Made by a program: the position numbers and the translations under genes. The notes below the pieces were generated by a model that saw only the letters and a program-made list of their open reading frames with translations, was not told the DNA's origin and ran no database searches. Below, piece after piece: positions 57,216-64,000 of a DNA stretch of 64,000 nt. Position 1 is the stretch's first letter. The number at the start of each line of letters is the position of its first letter. Source of the DNA: Blasia pusilla (taxonomy: Eukaryota > Marchantiophyta > Marchantiopsida > Blasiales); assembly GCA_050084515.1 (NCBI GenBank), contig CM114272.1, forward strand, positions 58,466,001 through 58,530,000, written 5' to 3'.

Positions 57216-60200
57216 TATTTGGCGAGTCCGATGGAATTGTTAAATGATGTTTTCTTTTTATTTTTGTTTTATTTTACAAAATTAGAGAAATAATCAATTC
57301 AACTAGTGTGGGGGCGTTTAAGGCATAAGTGTATTTTTTTTGAATCATTTTGGGATCCAAAATTTTTTTTTGGATGGAATGAAAAATCTATGGTTTTATT
57401 CTAATTTTGATGTAATTCAAATTGCAAATTTCCTTTTGTTTTTTTGGCTAATGGGGCTACTCAACTCACTCTCCCTCATAAAAATGACTAGCACTATATC
57501 TCTAGCCCTTGCTATGCATTGGGTGGATTCATGTTACGTAGCATTTTCTTCTTTTAGAGGGCTTCACTTATTTTAGTAATTGTGAATTTTCATTCCCAAG
57601 AATAGCCTTACGATTTTAGACGTATAGATGTTCGGAAGAGATTTTCAGTTCTAGGAAACTCGACTTTGATCGCAGCCGTAAAATTTATGGATCCGAGGGA
57701 TAAGATGGATTTTTGCAACTTATGACGTCCACAACAACCCTCGAAATAGGGCAAACAACCACTTCAAGAAGTGCCTCAACCTCCATATCTATGGGGGCCA
57801 CCATATGGCCTTATGACAACCGTTTGAGTACTTGAAAAAATTCCAAGCACTTTATTGGGGGGACATGTATCATTCCACAAATGAAGAAAGATGATGAGGG
57901 ACTCAAATCAAACGCTGATGCTTGAAATTTAAACTCTTCTATCCTAACACAATGTTTGATCCAAGTATACCACGCACGGCTACTAGTATTGATATCCTAT
58001 TTTTAGGGGTCATAACTAAAATAAAATCCTATCAAAAAATGATAAATCATAATTGAAAGTGAAATGACTTTAAAAAGTGAAATTTGCATCTTGGAAATGA
58101 AATAAGTCGATTGACATTAATCCTTGAATGCTATTTATTTATTTATTTTACTATATTTTTATTATCAAATAGATTAAAAATTTTACATTTACTCTTTTAG
58201 CCAAAAGCAACAAAGTCTAAATTAAAATTCCAAAGCATAAGGATTTTTGGACACATGCATGGTAGACTTATTAAGATGATGCCGAGCATAGAATACTATC
58301 ACGTAGGATCCACCTCAACTTTCACAATTCTTCAATGATTATGTGAAGATCTCTTCTAAAGTGTAAGAAGAAATTTTTTTTTTTAAAAAGTTTTACTCTT
58401 ATAATTCTCCTTTTTTCTTTCAAGGCATAAACTTTCAAGTTGAGGTTCCCACCACATATAGAGACTCTAACAAAAATCATCTCTATTTTTCCAAAGAAGA
58501 TCAATACTATAGCAAATTGCTAAGGAAACAAAACTATTAGAATACATCTCACACACATGGTCATGGAGAACAACATTTCCAAGTGAGAGAACTAGTTGGG
58601 GCTGCTTCCCTTCTTAATTACACAGGGTATGTACAAGTCATCATCCTAACCATTGTATTTAGTATACTTATTATGGTTAATTAATCTTGGTTAAGTTAAT
58701 CATCTTTAATCCATAAAACATAATTAAAGGTGCCTACTTGGCATGAATATCAAATATAACATTTTTTGTGTAATAAGCTTGACTATAACTTAATCTTCAA
58801 TATAGACCCCCAAAAGATCATTGGGACGCAAAGTAATCCATTTTACACTTCAAGAAACCGAGCCCAAACAAGTCTCCTAAAACTTGTAAGACCCTTCTAT
58901 TGAAGAATCCTAGAAGTATTAGGCGATGCTTACTTGTCTATATGATCTCAATGAGACATCCCAAATATTTAGCAAAGCATAAGTTGCGGATACTAAAAAC
59001 TATTAAGGATCACCAATTATCATACATATCTTCAACATCATCAATGCCTGGCAAGTTTTGATGTTTGTGGTCATATATCATGTTATAATATTATATACTC
59101 AATGGGATAAGTTTATGGATAGTATTTTATGCTCATTTAAAAAGAAAATTTGAGAAAAGAACATCATATCCTTGAAGTCCCTACCTTATCTTGATATGAT
59201 ATCCAAAAGGAAAAACACTATCTATCTCACTTTTTATGTGTAAAGCACACTACGGATTTCTTCCAGCTTTCCTTCTAGCTCTACGCAATATCCTTATGTG
59301 GTTGTAATAATAGATGTTAAAGAGGTTTATTATCTAAAGTTGCTGAATTGTTCATCTCAAAAATCACATAAGATGTACCTATCAATCCCAAACCCAAACC
59401 TACTTGATTGGCTCTCTATCTATTAAATTCTTATGATTAGATCAAACGATTTTAGTTCATGTGTCTCTCCCTTGGATGATGTCTATCTTTATCGAAGTCT
59501 ATCCATATCTTCCATTCTAATTGTACCTATCTAAATGAAAAAAATCAATGCTTGGTCATAAAACCGATTGATCGTGGCATGTTAAAACACTTCAAAAATG
59601 ACATTGCCACTTTGTATATGACAGAAAAAATTTCTTTTCTTTTCTTTTCAATCCCTTCTCTAAGTTCTACGCACATGGAATGTTCTATGCTGCAAAATAA
59701 TAAATTAATCGGTTAAAGTTATAGGTTTGAATAACATAGGGACTCTAATGTGTTTTTTTGGAATTTGTCTTATGATTATTTCCAAACCAAATGTCTTTGT
59801 GTCTACTTCACCAGATTTATCTTAGTTTGTAAGAAGAGTGAATAAAATCAACGGAGTTTATGGGAAATTTTGAAGATTTCCTTCTTCTAAATTGCCCATG
59901 ACTCATGAACATTTGGAGAGGTACAATTGGCTTTTGGGATCTAGATTGGAAATAATAATGGAGAGGAGGTTTTGGTGGTTTTTTTAAATTAACTTACAAT
60001 GTATCCAAGCTTTGGTGCATAATGTTTGGTATGGAATTTTCGGGATTTTTTCATAAAATTTATTAAATATCCTAGTTTTCAAAAATATTGACCGAATATT
60101 TGGCTCATGAAAAACCTTGAATGTATCCGATCACTTTTGCATGACATCTGATTTTTTGTTTACTTATTTTATCCAATGGTTTGAATATTTTTATTATACT

Positions 60201-62785
60201 AGAAAAGAGGATTTTTGGGAAATCACACGCACATATATATCTTAAAATTCCTTTTTTTTGGTAGTAAGTAAGTACTCTTGATATTCTGTTCAATTTCCAC
60301 ATCAAGATAATGATGTGGATATTTTCGTGGTTCAAACTTAAATATATTGGGTTGTGAAGGAGAGGCAAGGAAGAAAAAAGGTCCTCCCATCTATTTTGAA
60401 ACAAAATGAATGCATTTTGCATACCCTCCCTTTCTTAATTCGTTCCTCGTTTAAAAACCCCATGACACTCACCTCTCTCATTTGGGAAACCCTCCACCTC
60501 AATTCTTTTATTTTGGGAAGTAAAAAAAAATCCTCCCCCTCATTTTGATCTTTCCCCATTCTCCCTTCCCAGATCCAAGTCATCATTTTAAAATCACACC
60601 TCACCCTGCAGTAATTTATTAAGGAAACTTATTATTCCATAGCCCCATTTAAGGAACATAAAAGAAAAGAAGCTTCCACTTTTTTTTAAGAAGAAACGTC
60701 TCTTAATTTCAGGAAAAATCATGACACAAAACTTACTTGTCATGTACCTAATCTGCTAAAGTTGAAACCGTTAAGTCTCCTTTGACAAAATAAAAATAAA
60801 AATGTAAAAGGAGAATAACTACCCCACCAAACTGGATTGAGTTGTGTCACATGAAATGCAAAATACACTTTTGTAATCTTAAAATAATAACCCATGAACG
60901 AAATGAATTATCCATCTTCGAGTAACTTTCGTCCTAACTTCTCAAACCACCATGCAAACATAGGGTGCCACTAAATCTCCACTTAAGGGTTAAAAAAAAC
61001 CCTTAGTGTCGCCAAAGGTTGATCTAATATTGTGTCGCCTTCGATTCTCTAGAAAGGTAACTTGTCCCCCTTAATTAAGAACATAGCTTCTTGACTTATT
61101 CTTTGGAGGGAGGGATGAGACGTAAAATATTTGGGATATTTTATGTTTTAGTTTAAACCAAACCAAAGAGACCGCTCCTCCACTTTCCAAAGCCATAAAT
61201 TTTTAAGTATATAACAATATATTGCTCTCATAATAAAGTCGTTGTTTCCAAGTTCACGATCCAAACCTTTAATTTATACATATATCACAAGAATAAAGGA
61301 TACTTTTGGTGATATGGGGCTATCGCTCACACCACAAAGAAGAATGCGTAGAACCTATAGATAATAATAATAATAAATAATTACATAAGCCTTATCTGAA
61401 GTATTAAATACATGTATTTGAAGACTATGTTTCGTATATATCCTATGTAGAGAGGTAAAATTGGAAAGACATTCTTATTCAAAATGAAAATAATAAATAC
61501 TCTACAAGCTCATCAAGAAAATTCAAATCCATTTTTTGGCGGTTATAATTGCATGGGGACCAAGGGGAATAGTTTAATATTTTATTTATTGTCAGCGTAA
61601 ATACGAATATCCTTCCCTTCTTTTCGTATTGCATACCATGGGTAGGAAAAAATAAGGAATGAATACCCATACTAACAATCAGGAGAATTAACTCGCATTT
61701 ATTGACTTCAAAATCACTTCATTTAAAATTAAAAAAGCTTAATTCCAGCTAAGCAAGCATTATGGATTGTCGGAGTGTGTCTCCCAAATTCTTGATCTAA
61801 AGATTAAAGTGAAAACTAGCCTAACTGTTTTCACTATACACCGAAAATGTAATAAATACAAAAATAATAATACAAGAATAAATAGGCCATTTAAGTAATT
61901 CCCATGTTGGATCGAGAATATGAGATCTTCGTGGAATAAATTAAAATCTATAGCAACTATTGGTGCTATTAAATTTCTCCTAGTTTTTGCTTTTCAAAAT
62001 TTTCTGTATTCATTACTCTTATACTTATTAACTATCAGGATCAATTTTTAAAATAATGAGAGTAAAATTAGTTTTGGGCCCTTCTTCCTCTCTCTGTGTG
62101 TCGGAAGCGGCTGCACGCGGACGTAGTTTGGGTGGGGACGGCGGGAGGCATGGACGGGGACGGCGGGAGGGAGTACAGTGGGCGCCGGGGAAGAGAAGGG
62201 ACGTGCTACATATTGAAACGGAGAGCGTGACGAGGGCTTCGTTTTGATCTGGACCTTGATGCATGGCGTGAAGTATTTTTATTTTTATTCATCTTTTTAG
62301 AATTCGGTTCATATTAGGGTTCCAAATGTGAGTATTAGGGCTTTGCTTATTTTCATTTGGAGAAATTTCCCAAGGTAACGTCCTCTATTCATCCACCCTT
62401 CCCCTCCTTTCCCAAGTCCTTCCTTGTTTGTCGTATTTGTCGTATGTGCTTCTCATTTTGGCTCGATTCACGTTTGTATTTGTTACCCCTCCCGTAGATA
62501 CACTTTTCTTCTCATCTATTTTATCTCGATTGGCCCATGATCTTTTCACACTCTTAGCAACTCTAGGTATTCATGAGTTCATTTTTGGGAGGGGGTTGGA
62601 ACTAGAAGTCCTAGGTAATGTCGGTAGGTGAGAGTTTATGTTAGAGGGAGCATTACCGTGGACGGGAAGAGAGTTGTTTGCCAGGACCGCTCGTTCGAAT
62701 GGGGATGATAAGACAGTTATTGGCGGGGGATTGTCGCACGATTTTATTGGAGGGGGCCATGTCCTCTTCTTGGTGAGTTGCATCC
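57216..62785. other. AT-rich intergenic sequence; no gene recognised
   Basis: No supported gene or RNA. The stretch near 62050-62260 is GC-richer and may belong to the 5' region of the element that follows. Confidence 0.5.
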
Positions 62786-64000
62786 ATGCCTCGACCGGCA
62801 TCGGCTCCCCGTGTGGGGACCCGTGGGTCGTCTAGTCGGGATACTAAATGCCCATGTTGTCGCGAATCCTTCACTCGTTCAAGAATTCGGAACCACTTAG
62901 CGGCTAAACATCCTGACTTTGATAGATTTGGATGGGTGGTCCCTCCTGTCGACCATGGATGCTCTCCGGTGCTTCCCGCATTATCGCCCCCTCCTGAGGC
63001 ATGGGAGTGGTTGAGGTCCCACTAGCATTATAGGGCTCTTCGAGACCCATTTTCCGTGCCCGATGTTGTTCCATAGGATCCCCCATGCTATTCAGGATGA
63101 CCTCCGCCACGCATTCCTCCTTCCCCTAGCTAGGATCGCTCTTGATCCTATGGATGAGCTCTCTTGGTACCTACTACTTCTCCTTCCACGATGGTATCTT
63201 CGTTACACTCGGGGAGGGAAAGCTGGTCATAGAGAGGTTGTGGCACGTCTGAGACGCTTTCGAGGAGGTGATTGGGAGTCTCTACAGAGTGAGTTTGTGG
63301 CATTCTCCAGAGGTAGCAATTCACCTGGTTTCCCAGTGGACGATCTTGGAGCAACCAAGTTGCGACGATGTAGGACACTGGGGCGAGCCTGTGAGTACTC
63401 GCAAGCTGCACGTGCTCTTCGCTTGATGGACATGGCTCCTTCTTCAGCTGTTACCATTGATGCCCTCCGGAGGCTACATCCTCGTCCAGCGGTTGACATT
63501 CCAGCTTTTGCACGTGACTTCCATCCTGACACGGCTATATGCCTTGACCCGTCCCTCTTTGCACGGGCACTCGGACGTTCTCCGAGGATTGCGGCCGGAG
63601 GTTTGTCTGGTATGATGTACGAACACCTTCATGATTGCTTTCCTTCCGAGGACACCGCTAGCGGCTTCTCCGAGTTGCTTCAGGTTGCCTCTCACCTAGC
63701 TCAGGGGAGAGTGCCAAAGCGATGGCCCAAGTATTAGGGCGGGGCGACTTTTGGCGTTGTCGAAGGAGGGTGGTGGTATCCATCCGATTGCCATAGGTGA
63801 GGTGCTCTTGCGGTTGGTGAGTCGTACTCTCGCTTTGCAATTCCGTGAGGCTTTCCAGTCACATCTGAGTCCACATCAGTTTGGAGTTGCCACACCAGCC
63901 GGATGTGAGACGGTTGCCTTAGGTTTGAAGGCTTGTCTAGATGTACATCCAGAGTGGGTGGTTCTCCAAGTGGACGTGGAGAACGCCTTCAACTCAGTAT
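62786..64000 (+). mobile_element. Non-LTR retroelement, N-terminal zinc finger and start of reverse transcriptase
   Basis: The first frame (62786-63025) has a C2H2 finger: CPCCRESF, then HLAAKH. After a frame change, 63063-63737 encodes a region with LARIALDPMDELSW and ARALGRSPRIAAGGLSG, as found before the RT of many non-LTR elements. A +1 shift at about 63735 leads into the RT itself: GGGIHPIAIGEVLLRLVS, HQFGVATPAG and VDVENAFNSV, which is the first catalytic Asp region (RT block A), at the window's right edge. Zinc finger plus RT in this order resembles R2/NeSL-type site-specific elements, but the class cannot be fixed without the endonuclease. The frameshifts suggest it is decayed. Confidence 0.65.

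Overview
The window reads as nuclear DNA of a streptophyte plant. The spliced genes have GT-AG introns and plant-type architectures: a PWI/Nab2-like plus RRM protein of the plant AT3G12640 type, ER membrane complex subunit EMC10, an RSRC2-like splicing factor and a plant FAD oxidoreductase. The mobile elements are Ty3/gypsy with unusual accessory domains, a Mutator-like element, small Helitron-like elements and a non-LTR retroelement. I cannot name the species. The DNA-methyltransferase-bearing gypsy elements would fit a charophyte alga or a non-flowering land plant better than a flowering plant, but that is inference.

Layout. 1-4909: 3' part of a decayed Ty3/gypsy element (copy 1, + strand) carrying a DNMT3-like cytosine methyltransferase, RT/RNase H, integrase and a C-terminal PHD finger, then its LTR. 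5218-5876: an antisense gag fragment. 7831-8163: a minisatellite. 8869 to about 17925: a second, nearly full-length but decayed element (copy 2, + strand) between two diverged LTRs, ordered gag, zinc knuckles, aspartic protease, DNMT3-like methyltransferase, RT, RNase H, integrase, GPY/F-like domain, PHD finger. 18327-21988: a decayed Mutator-like element on the - strand. 25069-50357: the gene-bearing part, with four conserved single genes: 25069-31416 (-), 33215-35997 (+), 37291-40906 (-) and 47065-50357 (+). Each exon-intron structure could be followed completely with consistent reading phase. 41370-46470: minisatellites, a long CT repeat, a fold-back element and small Helitron-like elements. 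50360-62000: mostly AT-rich, with no gene I can support, interrupted by a GC-rich island at 56715-57215. 62786-64000: the start of a non-LTR retroelement with an N-terminal zinc finger, running off the right end.

The most interesting system is the pair of gypsy elements. Both have a de novo type (DNMT3-like) methyltransferase between protease and RT and a PHD finger where chromoviruses carry a chromodomain. In principle such an element could write cytosine methylation and read histone state. In both, the 3' LTR is sandwiched between direct repeats of about 105-130 bp. Both LTRs carry a perfect hairpin just downstream of the TATA box although their sequences there are unrelated. Retroelements with captured DNMTs have been reported in dinoflagellates and in the charophyte Klebsormidium (de Mendoza et al. 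2018, from memory). The combination with a PHD finger and the repeat-LTR-repeat ends is what I would check first.

Limits: everything is by eye. Identities, repeat periods and LTR ends are approximate, UTRs are not defined, and no database comparison was possible.
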